From contig NZ_FXZK01000005.1 of the NCBI RefSeq assembly GCF_900184895.1, forward strand, positions 270,066 through 334,065: a DNA stretch of 64,000 bases. Reading direction: 5' to 3'. The notes below the pieces were generated by a model that saw only the letters and a list, made by a program, of their open reading frames with translations, had not been told where the DNA came from and made no database searches. The stretch is from Flavimaricola marinus. GTDB taxonomy: Bacteria; Pseudomonadota; Alphaproteobacteria; Rhodobacterales; Rhodobacteraceae. Position numbers and translations under genes: made by a program. Shown one piece after another: positions 1 through 9,178 of the stretch; within the stretch, counting starts at the first letter, position 1; each line of letters begins with the position of its first letter.

Positions 1-1
1 G

Positions 2-238
2 CCCATGGACGAGCACGACGGGCTCGACATCGCGCAGCTCTACGTCGTCGACCACTGGCGCAGCAAAGGGGTGGGTCGGGCGCTGATCGGGGCCGCCGCC
101 ACAGTGGCGCGTCAAGCATCCGCCTCGCAGCTCACCATCGCCAGCAGCGCACAAAATCCCGGCGCTGCGGCGGCCTACCGGGCCATGGGGCTCACCGAAC
201 GGCCGGCCCCCGGCGCAGGATTCCGGGTCGCGCTCTGA
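2..238 (+). CDS. GNAT-family N-acetyltransferase, C-terminal part
   Basis: This is the last ~78 residues of a protein that begins before the window. It shows the core of the GNAT fold: a strand ending in IAQLYVVDHWR, then the acetyl-CoA pyrophosphate-binding loop RSKGVGRAL (R-x-x-G-x-G pattern) and the helix that follows. Family members transfer an acetyl group from acetyl-CoA to an amine. The substrate cannot be read from this fragment. An ATG at position 5 lies inside the conserved strand, so it is unlikely to be the real start. The gene converges on the aldo/keto reductase, with a hairpin between them. Confidence 0.75.
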   Translation, partial: PMDEHDGLDIAQLYVVDHWRSKGVGRALIGAAATVARQASASQLTIASSAQNPGAAAAYRAMGLTERPAPGAGFRVAL

Positions 239-257
239 CGGGAGGGCGGGCGGGGCG
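238..257. repeat. Dispersed intergenic repeat, copy 1
   Basis: This copy matches ACGGGASGGCGGGCGGGGCG, which also occurs at 3217-3236, 18691-18710 and 38443-38462. A shortened copy lies at 40248-40259. All copies are outside genes. Here it forms the left side of the hairpin between two convergent genes. Confidence 0.5.
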
Positions 258-283
258 TCGCGGCACGCGCGCGTCGCCCCGTC
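249..283. terminator. GC-rich hairpin between convergent genes
   Basis: The arms at 249-261 and 271-283 are complementary at 11 of 13 positions, with a 9-nt loop. The hairpin lies between the stop of the GNAT gene (238) and the stop of the opposing aldo/keto reductase (292), where a bidirectional terminator would be expected. There is no strong T-run on either side, so termination is inferred from position and structure. The left arm overlaps a dispersed intergenic repeat (see 238-257). Confidence 0.45.
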
Positions 284-291
284 CTCCGCCG

Positions 292-1335
292 TCAATACGG
301 CATCGGATGCGCCTTGTGGGTCTCGGTGATCTCGGCCAGCACCTCGTCAGACAGGGCCACACCATAGCCATCGAGTATCTGCTGCAACTGGGCCGAGGTC
401 GTCGCGCCAAAGATCGGGCAATTCGGGAACGGACGGGTCGTCTGCCAGGCCATCGCCATATGCACCGGATCAAGACCGTGGCGCTTGGCGAGCTCGACAT
501 AGGCGCGGGCCGCCGGCTCCTCGCGCGGCGCAACACGGCCGCCCATATCCGGGGTCAGCGACCGACGAGAGCCCTCGGGAATCGCGCCTCCCAGATACTT
601 GCCCGTCAGAATGCCGGCCGCCAAAGGCGAAAAGGCCAGCAAGGTCACATCCTCGTTCACACCCACTTCGGCCATGTCGGTGTCATAGAGGCGGCACATC
701 AACGAATACTCGTTCTGAACCGAGGCGACGCGCGGGCCACCAACGGCCTCGGCCCGGTCGATCCAACGGCAGGTGCCCCAGGCGCTCTCGTTCGACAAAC
801 CAAACGCACGGACCTTCCCTTCGGCGACCATCTCGGCCATCGCACCAAGGATTTCATCCATATGCGCGATGTTGGAGGCACGATCCTGCGAGCTGGGATC
901 AAATGTCCAGTTCTGGCGGAACATATAGCTGCCCCGGGCCGGCCAATGCAGCTGATAGAGATCGATCACGTCGGTCTGCAACCGGCGCAACGAATCCTCG
1001 ACAGCACCGCGGATGTTGCTCCCGTCAAATCCCTTGCCCTCGCGCTTGAAGCCGGGGTTTGGGCCGGTGATCTTGGTGGCGATCTTCACCTCGGAGCGAC
1101 GACCGGAGGCTTTGACCCAATTGCCCACGATCTCCTCGGACTTCCCGGCACGCTCGGCGGTGACCGGGTTCACCGGATACATCTCGGCGGTGTCCAGAAA
1201 ATCGATCCCGGCATCCAGCGCCATATCGATCTGGCGATGGGCGTCCTCCTGCGGGGTCTGGTTACCATAGGTCATCGTGCCAAGGCACCATTCGGACACG
1301 GTAAAACCGGCCCGGCCAAGGGGTATCTGTTTCAT
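292..1335 (-). CDS. Aldo/keto reductase (Tas-like)
   Basis: This is a full-length (347 aa) NAD(P)H-dependent aldo/keto reductase with a TIM-barrel fold. It starts MKQIPLGRAGFTVSEWCLGTM and contains the family signature DTAEMYPVNP, where Asp and Tyr are catalytic, followed by KIATKI with the catalytic Lys. LHWPARGSYM supplies the usual histidine region. The spacing, including the insert after the first signature, resembles E. coli Tas more than the small monomeric reductases. The substrate is unknown. The gene stands alone between a convergent GNAT gene and the next minus-strand gene, whose stop is at 1470, with ~130 bp of GC-rich DNA upstream. Confidence 0.85.
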   Translation of the reverse strand: MKQIPLGRAGFTVSEWCLGTMTYGNQTPQEDAHRQIDMALDAGIDFLDTAEMYPVNPVTAERAGKSEEIVGNWVKASGRRSEVKIATKITGPNPGFKREGKGFDGSNIRGAVEDSLRRLQTDVIDLYQLHWPARGSYMFRQNWTFDPSSQDRASNIAHMDEILGAMAEMVAEGKVRAFGLSNESAWGTCRWIDRAEAVGGPRVASVQNEYSLMCRLYDTDMAEVGVNEDVTLLAFSPLAAGILTGKYLGGAIPEGSRRSLTPDMGGRVAPREEPAARAYVELAKRHGLDPVHMAMAWQTTRPFPNCPIFGATTSAQLQQILDGYGVALSDEVLAEITETHKAHPMPY

Positions 1336-1469
1336 TTCGGTGCTCTACCTCGGGAAATTGCGTTGAACGGTGACTCTAGCCGGGAAGGCAGGATCCGCAA
1401 GGGCAGGACCGCAGCCCGCTCGGGTGCCGCCCGGGCGAGCCCGCCTTGGTGGGGCCAGGCCGTGAGGCG

Positions 1470-3056
1470 CTAGAGCCCGAAATCGGCCGCCGTCAGGCCC
1501 TGCGCGTTCAGCAACAGGATCTCCATGTCGGTCGACCCGTCGCCATCGGCATCAAAGCGGACGAGGCTGTTCACCGGACCCTCGTTGGTGACCCTGATCT
1601 CGGCGCCACCGCTGGCACTAAAGCCGGCCGCCCCGATGAAATCGAGGTTGGCGGTGATCGGGAACAGGTCGATATAGTCGACGCCGACCTCGAAATCGGC
1701 AATCACGTCACGGCTGCCGCCCACGGCACTGTCGGTGACCTCATAAAAGGTGAAATAGTCACTCCCAAGCTCGCCGTAGAGGTAGTCAAAGCCCCCGCCG
1801 CCAGCCAGAATATCGGAGCCTTCGCCGGCGACGATGAGGTCAGAGCCTTCGCCGCCAAAGATCTGATCGTCGCCCGCGCCTCCAGCCAGAATGTCGCCAC
1901 CGTCATCGCCATAGACGAAATCGTCGCCCCCCGCGGCAAAGACGAGATCGGCATCGTCGCCACCATAAAAGCTCTCGCCCACGGCGCCGCCAAGGATGAA
2001 ATCGTCGCCATCCCCGCCCAGCACATCCCCGGCGACCTCGCCCGCGCGGCCAAGATAGAGATCGGCATCCTGGCCGAGATCGATCTCCCCGGTGATCGAA
2101 CCAGAATTGACGATCGCGTCCTCACCGGCCGCAAGGTCGATCGCGCCAAGGATCGTGCCGCTGTTGACGACCTCGTCGTCCATATTGCCGGTATCGATCG
2201 CATGCTGGTCGGTGCCGACGACGGTGCCGGCATTGTCCAGGATCAATGTCGTATCGGTGTCGGTGTCGATCCCGGTATCGCCCCCCGATATCGTGCCGGT
2301 ATTCGTCACGACGACGATCCCCGATACCCCCACGACGGCCGAGGCCAGCGCGGTGATCTCTCCGGAATTGACAAGCGTGACCTCGACGTTCGATGCCGTG
2401 TCATTGCCGAAATACACAGCTCTCAAATCGGAACTGATGGTCCCGCTGTTGACCAGAGAGCCATTGCCACCATTGAAGGAGACGCCTTGATTGGCCGACA
2501 ATATATCGCCCGAATTCTGGACTTCCGCGCCAGTCGCCTGAATATCGAGGCCATAGTTGTCACCGACGATGGTGCCGCTGTTCTCCAGATGCAGGCCGAC
2601 GCCATCGACGCGAACCCCGGAGATGCCGGTGATCGTGCCCGCGTTCATGACACTGGCACTCGCACCGTCGATATCGAGACCAAAGGTGGTCATGCTGGAA
2701 ATCGAGCCGTTGTTTTCGATCGTGGCATCCGTTCCGGTGATCCAGATGCCGTCGTCGATGGATGTGATCATGCCATTGTTGACAACACCGCCCTCCGTCG
2801 AATTCAGCGCGACCCCGAAGGTGCCGCCATAGAGAAACCCGGTAAAGGAAATGATCGCAAAGTCTCTGGCCGCGTTCAAATCGATGGCCGCTCCGTTGTC
2901 CGACGCGACGGTGCCTTCGACGAGGATGGTGACGTCTTCAATGGCGGAATCGATGGCATCGGCAGCGTTCCCGACGACGACATTGCCTTCGACGATATGC
3001 GTCCCGGCGACGACTGCATCATATCCGTTGGTGGTTTCCGAAACGAGTGTGACCAT
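1470..3056 (-). CDS. Secreted RTX calcium-binding protein with beta-helix repeats
   Basis: A 528-aa acidic protein without an N-terminal signal peptide. The first ~350 residues are short repeats built around N-S-G-T-I (for example ENSGTIVG, VNSGTISS, NAGTITG), the pattern of a right-handed beta-helix seen in adhesins and polysaccharide-active proteins. From about residue 350 come roughly eight glycine/aspartate nonapeptides of the GGxGxDxxx type (GGDGDDFIL, GGAGDDQIF, GGEGSDLIV), which bind calcium after export. The C-terminus has the acidic and hydrophobic ending typical of type I secretion substrates. ATG at 3056 has a strong AGGGAG ribosome site upstream. No ABC exporter or membrane-fusion gene lies nearby, so export would use one encoded elsewhere. 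Confidence 0.85.
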   Translation of the reverse strand: MVTLVSETTNGYDAVVAGTHIVEGNVVVGNAADAIDSAIEDVTILVEGTVASDNGAAIDLNAARDFAIISFTGFLYGGTFGVALNSTEGGVVNNGMITSIDDGIWITGTDATIENNGSISSMTTFGLDIDGASASVMNAGTITGISGVRVDGVGLHLENSGTIVGDNYGLDIQATGAEVQNSGDILSANQGVSFNGGNGSLVNSGTISSDLRAVYFGNDTASNVEVTLVNSGEITALASAVVGVSGIVVVTNTGTISGGDTGIDTDTDTTLILDNAGTVVGTDQHAIDTGNMDDEVVNSGTILGAIDLAAGEDAIVNSGSITGEIDLGQDADLYLGRAGEVAGDVLGGDGDDFILGGAVGESFYGGDDADLVFAAGGDDFVYGDDGGDILAGGAGDDQIFGGEGSDLIVAGEGSDILAGGGGFDYLYGELGSDYFTFYEVTDSAVGGSRDVIADFEVGVDYIDLFPITANLDFIGAAGFSASGGAEIRVTNEGPVNSLVRFDADGDGSTDMEILLLNAQGLTAADFGL

Positions 3057-3216
3057 GATGTTCTCCCTGATGTCCCACGATAAGGGGCTGAAATTGGTGG
3101 CTTCTGAATATCCAAAGGTGCAATGGGCCCAGATTGGAAAACCTGCGGGCGGGCTGTCAATACCGGGTTACCCGCCCCGGATCGGCCAAAGGGCGCGGCG
3201 GCTGACGGGACGGTGG

Positions 3217-3236
3217 ACGGGACGGCGGGCGGGGCG
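3217..3236. repeat. Dispersed intergenic repeat, copy 2
   Basis: This copy matches ACGGGASGGCGGGCGGGGCG. A partial copy (ACGGGACGGTGG) sits directly before it at 3205. It lies between the divergent RTX and MFS genes, so in this position it cannot simply be a gene-end terminator. Confidence 0.5.
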
Positions 3237-3319
3237 GCGTCGGGGGCGCAAGCCCGCGACAAGCGCCGGCCCGGCGTTTGCCCATTGCGCCCGACGCGCG
3301 GCAGGCACATTCTCGCGAA

Positions 3320-4546
3320 ATGCGCCTGATGCTCGCCTTCGTGCCCCTCCTTCTGTCGGTCTGCCTGCTGCAACTGTCTTCGGGCGGTGTCGGTCCACTC
3401 GACGCGCTCACCGGTCTCGGGGCCGGTTTCAGCGCGGGGCAAGTGGGCTTTCTCGGCTCGGCGCATTTCTTCGGGTTCTTCATCGGCTGCTGGTGGGCGC
3501 CACGGCTGATGGCCGAGGTGGGACACAGCCGGGCCTACGCCAGCTTCACGGCCCTCGGCGCGATCGGGTTGGCCGGGCACGTGCTGATCACCGACCCGCT
3601 GGCATGGGCGCTCATGCGGATCGCCTCGGGGGTCTGCGTGGCCGGGTGCTACACGGTGATCGAGGCGTGGCTACAGGCGCGATTGACCAATGAGACGCGG
3701 GGGCGGGCGATGGGAGGCTACCGGGTGGTGGACATCTCGGCGAGCTTCGCCGCGCAGTTCATGATCGGCGCGCTGGCGGACATGGAGACCTATATCGCCT
3801 ACAATCTGCTGACGATCCTGTGCTGCGCCTCGATCCTGCCGCTCGGGATCAGCCGGATGCCGCAACCGCAGCTGCCGCAAACCGGGCGACTGAGGCCCGC
3901 TCTCGCATGGGCGCGATCTCCGCTGGCCGTGGCCGGCTGTATCGTCTCGGCGGTTTCGGGGGCCTCGTTCCGGATGGTCGGGCCGATCTACGGGATCGAG
4001 GTCGGGCTGGGCGCGGACCAGATCGGCCTGTTCCTCGCCGCCTATGTGGCCGGTGGCGCGATCTCGCAATATCCGACCGGCTGGCTGGCCGACAAGTTCG
4101 ACAGGCGGTGGGTGCTGATCTGGCTCTCGGTGGCCTCGGTGATCTCTTGCGGCGCGACGGTGGCGCTGGCAGGCACCGGACCTATCGGAGTCATGCTGTC
4201 GGCCACCCTGTTCGGCCTGACGACGGTGCCGATCTATTCCGTCTCGGCGGCGCATGCGCACGATTTCGCGACGGCCGAAGAGCGGGTGGAACTCTCCGCC
4301 GCTCTGATGTTCTTCTATGCGGTCGGGGCCATCGGAGCGCCCTATCTGGCCTCGACCCTGATCGGGGGTTTCGGAGCGGCATCGCTCTTTGGGCTGATCT
4401 CGGTGGCGCATATCGGGCTGATCGGATTCGGGCTGCTGCGGATGCGGGCGCGGCCGGCATCGGAGATCCGGACGCGCTATGTCTATGCCCCGCGCACCTC
4501 GTTCTGGATCGGGCGGCTCCTGGGCAAGACACGTGAGAAGGACTGA
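3320..4546 (+). CDS. MFS transporter (YcaD-like group)
   Basis: A 408-aa membrane protein with about twelve hydrophobic segments, typical of a major facilitator. It shows the loop motif GWLADKFDRRWVL between helices 8 and 9, a variant of the MFS signature G-x-L-A-D-x-x-D-R-R. The first helix begins LMLAFVPLLLSVCLLQLSS and is followed by an early charged region. Order and length resemble the YcaD/YfkF sugar-phosphate-like subgroup, but the substrate cannot be inferred. An in-frame ATG at 3278 would add 14 polar residues. I chose 3320 because the hydrophobic N-terminus starts there, but neither start has a good ribosome site. The upstream gene is divergent. Confidence 0.8.
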   Translation: MRLMLAFVPLLLSVCLLQLSSGGVGPLDALTGLGAGFSAGQVGFLGSAHFFGFFIGCWWAPRLMAEVGHSRAYASFTALGAIGLAGHVLITDPLAWALMRIASGVCVAGCYTVIEAWLQARLTNETRGRAMGGYRVVDISASFAAQFMIGALADMETYIAYNLLTILCCASILPLGISRMPQPQLPQTGRLRPALAWARSPLAVAGCIVSAVSGASFRMVGPIYGIEVGLGADQIGLFLAAYVAGGAISQYPTGWLADKFDRRWVLIWLSVASVISCGATVALAGTGPIGVMLSATLFGLTTVPIYSVSAAHAHDFATAEERVELSAALMFFYAVGAIGAPYLASTLIGGFGAASLFGLISVAHIGLIGFGLLRMRARPASEIRTRYVYAPRTSFWIGRLLGKTREKD

Positions 4547-4555
4547 TCCAGCGGC

Positions 4556-4572
4556 CGCGCCCTCCGGGCGCG
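4556..4572 (+). terminator. Hairpin after the MFS gene
   Basis: A perfect 7-bp stem, CGCGCCC and GGGCGCG, with a TCC loop begins 10 bp after the MFS stop and is followed by ATTCCTCC. The U-tract is weak, so the terminator call rests on the stem and position. Confidence 0.45.
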
Positions 4573-4657
4573 ATTCCTCCATCTCGCGGCTGTCGCCGCT
4601 CGTGCTGGCGCCTGACATGGAGTGCGGTGCGTTAATCCGGCCCGTGCCGAAAACGAG

Positions 4658-4685
4658 ACCGCCTCGATACCGACGGATGACCGAC
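4658..4685 (+). promoter_or_regulatory. Three 11-bp-phased ACCGAC direct repeats upstream of metG
   Basis: ACCGCC at 4658, ACCGAC at 4669 and ACCGAC at 4680 are spaced exactly 11 bp apart, one helical turn. They belong to a 42-bp block (4645-4686) that matches 35 of 42 positions, without gaps, a block upstream of mreB (49962-50003), where three ACCGAC copies have the same spacing. Tandem 10-11-bp direct repeats are typical binding sites for OmpR/PhoB-type regulators, so an operator is inferred. The block ends about 27 bp before the proposed metG -35 element. Confidence 0.5.
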
Positions 4686-4712
4686 GTCGGACCACAACCC
4701 CCTCCGACCCCG

Positions 4713-4741
4713 TTTACCTTTGCCGTTCGTAGGGCTACATC
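4713..4741 (+). promoter_or_regulatory. Candidate metG promoter
   Basis: TTTACC (4713-4718), 17 bp, then TACATC (4736-4741) resemble sigma-70 -35 and -10 boxes. Transcription would begin near 4748, giving a leader of about 24 nt before the metG ATG at 4772. That is too short for a riboswitch, and none is seen. Confidence 0.35.
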
Positions 4742-4771
4742 GGCACCAATCGACACTGCAAAGGCGCACCC

Positions 4772-6484
4772 ATGGCCCGTCACCTGATCACCTCTGCAAT
4801 CCCCTACATCAACGGGATCAAGCATTTAGGCAACCTCGTGGGCAGCCAACTTCCCGCCGACCTCTATGCCCGCTATCTGCGCGGTCGCGGCCACGAAGTG
4901 CTGTTCCTCTGCGCGACTGACGAACATGGCGCACCCGCCGAAATCGCCGCCGCCAAGGCCGGCCTTCCGGTTGCCGATTACTGCGACCAAATGCATGAAA
5001 TCCAAGGTAAAATCGCCTCCGACTTCCGGCTGAGCTTCGATCACTTCGGCCGCTCCTCCTCGGCGCAGAACCATCGCCTGACGCAAGCGTTTGCAGCACT
5101 GCTCGACGACGCCGGTCTGATCCGCGAAGTCTCCGAAAAACAGATGTATTCCCCCACCGACGGCCGGTTTCTGCCGGATCGCTACATCGAGGGCACCTGC
5201 CCCAACTGCGGTTTCGACAGTGCCCGTGGCGATCAGTGCGACAACTGCACCAAGCAGCTCGACCCGACCGATCTGATCGACCCGCGCAGCACGATCTCCG
5301 GCGCCACAGATCTTGAAATCCGCGAGACCAAGCACCTCTACCTGCGCCAGTCCGAGATGCGCGAAAAGCTCTCGGCCTGGATCGACGAAAAGACCGATTG
5401 GCCGATCCTGACGACCTCGATCGCGCGCAAATGGCTCAACGACGGCAATGGCTTGCAGGATCGCGGCATCACCCGCGATCTGGCTTGGGGCATCCCGGTT
5501 CAGAAAGGCGATGAGCCTTGGCCCGGCATGGAAGGCAAGGTGTTCTACGTCTGGTTCGACGCCCCCATCGAATACATTGCCTGTGCACAGGAATGGCAGG
5601 ACGCGGGCAAGGGCGACGACTGGGAACGTTGGTGGCGCACCGACAAGGGCGCAGACGACGTCCGCTACACCCAGTTCATGGGCAAGGACAACGTGCCCTT
5701 CCACACCCTTGGCTTTCCGGCCACGATCATGGGCACCGGCGAGCCGTGGAAGCTCGTCGATTATATCAAGAGTTTCAACTACCTGACCTATGACGGCGGG
5801 CAATTCTCGACTTCGCGTGGGCGCGGCGTGTTCATGGATCAGGCGCTGGAGATCCTGCCGCCGGACTACTGGCGCTGGTGGCTGCTCAGCCACGCCCCCG
5901 AAACCTCGGACGCCGAGTTCACATGGGAGAACTTCCAGACTTCGGTGAACAAGGATCTGGCCGATGTGCTGGGCAATTTCGTCAGCCGGATCACCAAATT
6001 CTGCCGCTCGAAGTTCAGCGAAGCGGTGCCCGACGGCGGGGCCTACGGCGAACGGGAAACCCAGCTGATCGAGGATCTGGGCGCCAAGCTCACGGCCTAC
6101 AACGGCTATATGGACGCCATCGAAGTGCGGCGGGCCGCGGCCGAACTGCGTTCGATCTGGGCGGCCGGCAACGAATACCTGCAGGCGGCAGCCCCGTGGA
6201 CAACGATCAAGACCGATCCCGAAACCGCGGCCATGCAGGTCCGGCTCGGGCTCAATCTGATCCGGCTCTATGCCGTGCTCTCGGCGCCGTTCATCCCCGA
6301 TGCCAGCGCAGAGCTGATGGAGGCGATGCATACCGATCTGGGCGACTGGCCCGACGACATCGCGGCCGCGCTCAGCGCCCTGCCGCCCGGTCACGCCTTC
6401 ACCGTGCCGAACGTGACCTTTCGCAAGGTGACCGACGACGAGGTCGCGGATTGGGCGGAGCGGTTCGCCGGAACCCGCACCTGA
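4772..6484 (+). CDS. metG: Methionyl-tRNA synthetase
   Basis: A 570-aa class I aminoacyl-tRNA synthetase that charges tRNA-Met in the cytoplasm. The N-terminal Rossmann fold begins with [17 protein letters not shown], where HLGN is the HIGH signature. Around residues 143-160 a zinc knuckle has four cysteines (CPNCG...CDNC). The KMSKS loop near residue 346 is the divergent FSTSRG form usual in this subfamily. The helical anticodon domain follows. The protein ends at the anticodon-binding domain and lacks the C-terminal tRNA-binding/dimerisation extension of E. coli MetG (677 aa), as is common in alphaproteobacteria. It is preceded by phased direct repeats and a candidate promoter. The next gene follows 110 bp later on the same strand. 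Confidence 0.97.
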   Translation: MARHLITSAIPYINGIKHLGNLVGSQLPADLYARYLRGRGHEVLFLCATDEHGAPAEIAAAKAGLPVADYCDQMHEIQGKIASDFRLSFDHFGRSSSAQNHRLTQAFAALLDDAGLIREVSEKQMYSPTDGRFLPDRYIEGTCPNCGFDSARGDQCDNCTKQLDPTDLIDPRSTISGATDLEIRETKHLYLRQSEMREKLSAWIDEKTDWPILTTSIARKWLNDGNGLQDRGITRDLAWGIPVQKGDEPWPGMEGKVFYVWFDAPIEYIACAQEWQDAGKGDDWERWWRTDKGADDVRYTQFMGKDNVPFHTLGFPATIMGTGEPWKLVDYIKSFNYLTYDGGQFSTSRGRGVFMDQALEILPPDYWRWWLLSHAPETSDAEFTWENFQTSVNKDLADVLGNFVSRITKFCRSKFSEAVPDGGAYGERETQLIEDLGAKLTAYNGYMDAIEVRRAAAELRSIWAAGNEYLQAAAPWTTIKTDPETAAMQVRLGLNLIRLYAVLSAPFIPDASAELMEAMHTDLGDWPDDIAAALSALPPGHAFTVPNVTFRKVTDDEVADWAERFAGTRT

Positions 6485-6594
6485 TGCGGATGCGGGCGAG
6501 GCGCAGCCATGGTGGGCTCTAACCCACCTACCCATGGCGCGACTTCGGTCCTATACTGCCCCGAACAAAGAGGCAGAGCAGGCCCGGCATCCGT

Positions 6595-7614
6595 ATGACG
6601 GCACTCAAGGAATACGCACGATTGGAGAGCACCGGCCTCTGGCGCGCCACGCCAGAGGACCAGCGGCGCGAGGTCGGCCTGTCCTTTGGCGAGGCCACAT
6701 TGGTGATCACTGACAGCGCGAACCGGCCGCTCACCCACTGGTCGCTGCCGGCGATCTCGCGGATCAACCCGGGCAAGTTGCCCGCGCTCTTCACGCCCGA
6801 TCCCGACGGCACCGAAACGCTCGAAATCGAAGACGACACCATGATCGACGCGATCGAGCAGGTGCGGCGGTCGCTCGCCCGCGCCCGGCCCCGTCCGGGG
6901 CGGCTCAGGCAATCGGTTGGCGGGCTGGTCCTGCTGACCTGTCTGGGGCTCGGCGTCTTCTGGCTTCCGGGCGCATTGACACGGCAGACGCTCAGCGTGG
7001 TCCCCCCGGTCAAGCGATCCGAGATCGGGGCGACGCTGCTCGGTCATCTGCAACGGCTCACCGGGGCCTCCTGCCGCAATCCGCTCGGCACACAGGCGCT
7101 CGCGCAACTCAAGGAGCGGGTTCTGGGGCGCGACGCGCCGGGGCAAATCCTCGTGCTGCCGGGGGGGCTGAACCAGCCGGTGTATCTGCCCGGCGGGATC
7201 ATCCTGCTGACGCAGCAAATGGTCGAAGGCACCTCGGACCCGTCGGTGATCGCCGGATACGTCCTGGCCGCCGCGCTCAGCCGGACCGAGGCCGACCCGC
7301 TGGAGCCGGTGTTGGCCGATGCAGGGTTCGGAACAACGCTGCGGCTGTTGACGACAGGCGATATTCCGACCGACGCGCTGCAGAACTACGCCACGAAACT
7401 GGTGATCTCACCGCCCCCGCGCGCCGGGGCCGATGTGCTCGGCCCCGGGTTCGAAACCGCACAAGTGCCGCTCGCGCCCTATGCCTACGCGCTTGATCCG
7501 TCAGGGGAAACAGTGATCGACCTGATCGAGGCGGACCGGCTCTCCAATCAGGATCTGCCGATCATCCTCACCGATGGTGAATGGGTCAGCCTGCAGAACA
7601 TCTGCCAGATCTGA
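6595..7614 (+). CDS. M48-like membrane protein lacking the HExxH zinc motif
   Basis: A 339-aa protein with a cytoplasmic N-terminus, one membrane segment at about residues 103-121 (GGLVLLTCLGLGVFWLPGA) and a C-terminal domain resembling the core of Ste24/BepA-like M48 metallopeptidases. The landmark LPGGIILLTQQMVE matches the conserved LPGG strand that precedes the active-site helix. Where active members have V-L-A-H-E-x-x-H, this protein has V-L-A-A-A-L-S-R (residues 223-230), so both zinc histidines and the catalytic glutamate are absent. It is therefore probably a non-catalytic relative, perhaps a scaffold or regulator. The family link is my reading of the motif context and not a search result. 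The gene follows metG on the same strand. Confidence 0.6.
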   Translation: MTALKEYARLESTGLWRATPEDQRREVGLSFGEATLVITDSANRPLTHWSLPAISRINPGKLPALFTPDPDGTETLEIEDDTMIDAIEQVRRSLARARPRPGRLRQSVGGLVLLTCLGLGVFWLPGALTRQTLSVVPPVKRSEIGATLLGHLQRLTGASCRNPLGTQALAQLKERVLGRDAPGQILVLPGGLNQPVYLPGGIILLTQQMVEGTSDPSVIAGYVLAAALSRTEADPLEPVLADAGFGTTLRLLTTGDIPTDALQNYATKLVISPPPRAGADVLGPGFETAQVPLAPYAYALDPSGETVIDLIEADRLSNQDLPIILTDGEWVSLQNICQI

Positions 7615-7629
7615 CTTGCCCCGCCCGCA

Positions 7630-9096
7630 TCAGCGGCGGGTAAAGGCATCCCCGTAACCGGCCGAACGGGCCGCCCGCAGGGCCGCCTGAAGCCCGCCCG
7701 CATCGCCGAAGGGACCAGCCGCAACCACCTGAAGCGCCTGACCGTTGCGGGTCACGCGGGCGGTGCCGACGGGCAGGCCGAGGCTCTGAAGACGCGCCAC
7801 CGCACGCTGCGCATTCGCCGGATCGCCGTAGGTGCCGACCTGAACGTAGCGGTGCCCGTTGCCCTGCAGAGCGGGCGCTGTAACCGCTTGCGGCACGGCA
7901 CGGGTCGAGACGCGGGCGACGGGTTGCTGCGGTTGGGTCACCACGGCGCCGGCGACGGCGCGCGGCACACCGCGGTTGGGGTTCACCCGGCCATCGTCCC
8001 AGACCGGCTGATAGCCGCGCGGAACGGTGGCGGCGACGGCCGAGGCGCCCACCGGATTGGACGCCGGCACCGGGGCCGCGCCAAAGATCGGCGCCTGAGC
8101 GCGGGCCACGCTATGCGGATCGGCCGGCACAGAAGCGATCCCGGAGGGAGACAGCGCCTGCGGACCGCAACGCAACGGATAACGGGTCGTGCCGCCGACA
8201 AAGGTCACACCCGGACATGTCGCTGCCTCGGCAGACGCAGGAGCGACCGCAGGGCGCGACGGGGCCATCGGCACTGTCGCGCTGGCCACGGTCACCGGCG
8301 CCGATGGGCACTCCACCGGCTCGCCCGTCGCCTGATTGACAAAGGTCTGGCCGGTCGATGCGACGCGGGCACAGATCTCGCTCAGGGTCAGGCGCAGCGG
8401 CGCCGGCTGTGCGGCAACGGGAGCCGGGGCCGGAGTTGCGGCCATGCGCGGTGCGCTGCCGCAGTCGATCGGATCGCCGGTGCGGGCATTGATGAGGTTG
8501 GGCTGGATGCCGGTCAGGCCGGCGCAGGCCTCCGACTGGCTGATGCGCTGCGGTGCGGCGGCGGCGACAGGCTCAGCGGCGGGCGCTACCGGCGCGGCGA
8601 CGGGGCGCGGGGCGCTTGCGCCGATTGTCGGCGGCGTGACGACGGACGCCACGGTCACCGTCGGTGCGCCGACGTTGGTGCTGCGCGGAGGCGTCGGGGC
8701 CGCGGCGACGACCGGAGCCGGGGCCGGGGCAACAGCCGCCGGGGCGGGCGCCGGTGCAGGTTCCGGCTGCGCGACCTCGACGGTCGGCGCCGGGGCTGGA
8801 GCCGGTGCGGGCTCCGGCGCCGGGGCCGCTGCGAAGGTCGGCTGGAACCCGCAAAGCTGGCTGCGGCTGCGATCGACCCGCGGCACCCATGTCACGGCGC
8901 CCGATATGCCGGCCCGGATAAAGGCGCAGCCGTTGCTGTCGACATACTGATTGGCGGTATAGCTCGAGGGTGGAAACTCGGCCGGGATATCCCCTGACGA
9001 CACCTGCGCCTGAGCCGCAGGCACCAACGCCATCGACGCCGCCCCCACTGCCATTGTTGCAAACGTCCGAACAACCGCGTCCAAGAATCGCGTCAT
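7630..9096 (-). CDS. Periplasmic SPOR-domain protein with Pro/Ala-rich linker
   Basis: A 488-aa exported protein. It has a signal peptide ending ALVPAAQAQ, then a long Pro-Ala-rich linker, then three short cysteine-bounded repeats of the form C...N-x-x-T-G-x-P-x-x-C-G, for example [13 protein letters not shown] and [15 protein letters not shown]-terminal SPOR domain ([20 protein letters not shown]...VAAGPFGD) binds denuded glycan strands of peptidoglycan at division sites in known proteins. A role in cell division or envelope maintenance is likely. I chose ATG 9096 because a GGGGG ribosome site lies nine bases upstream. ATG 9102 and TTG 9114 are also in frame. The gene converges on the M48-like gene with only 15 bp between the stops. 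Confidence 0.8.
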   Translation of the reverse strand: MTRFLDAVVRTFATMAVGAASMALVPAAQAQVSSGDIPAEFPPSSYTANQYVDSNGCAFIRAGISGAVTWVPRVDRSRSQLCGFQPTFAAAPAPEPAPAPAPAPTVEVAQPEPAPAPAPAAVAPAPAPVVAAAPTPPRSTNVGAPTVTVASVVTPPTIGASAPRPVAAPVAPAAEPVAAAAPQRISQSEACAGLTGIQPNLINARTGDPIDCGSAPRMAATPAPAPVAAQPAPLRLTLSEICARVASTGQTFVNQATGEPVECPSAPVTVASATVPMAPSRPAVAPASAEAATCPGVTFVGGTTRYPLRCGPQALSPSGIASVPADPHSVARAQAPIFGAAPVPASNPVGASAVAATVPRGYQPVWDDGRVNPNRGVPRAVAGAVVTQPQQPVARVSTRAVPQAVTAPALQGNGHRYVQVGTYGDPANAQRAVARLQSLGLPVGTARVTRNGQALQVVAAGPFGDAGGLQAALRAARSAGYGDAFTRR

Positions 9097-9178
9097 AACC
9101 ATTATCCCCCGCAAGATATTGCGTCAGGATGCCAAACTAGACATATGATTGTAAAGCGCTTCCTGCCTTAATTTGGCC

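Noticed and set aside
1446..3083. Long plus-strand open frame opposite the RTX gene
   Set aside because: It is the complement of a real gene with RTX repeats. It has no recognisable domain and arises from GC-rich codon use.
4547..4771. SAM-responsive riboswitch upstream of metG
   Set aside because: The probable leader is only ~24 nt and the region shows direct repeats and no aptamer-like stems.
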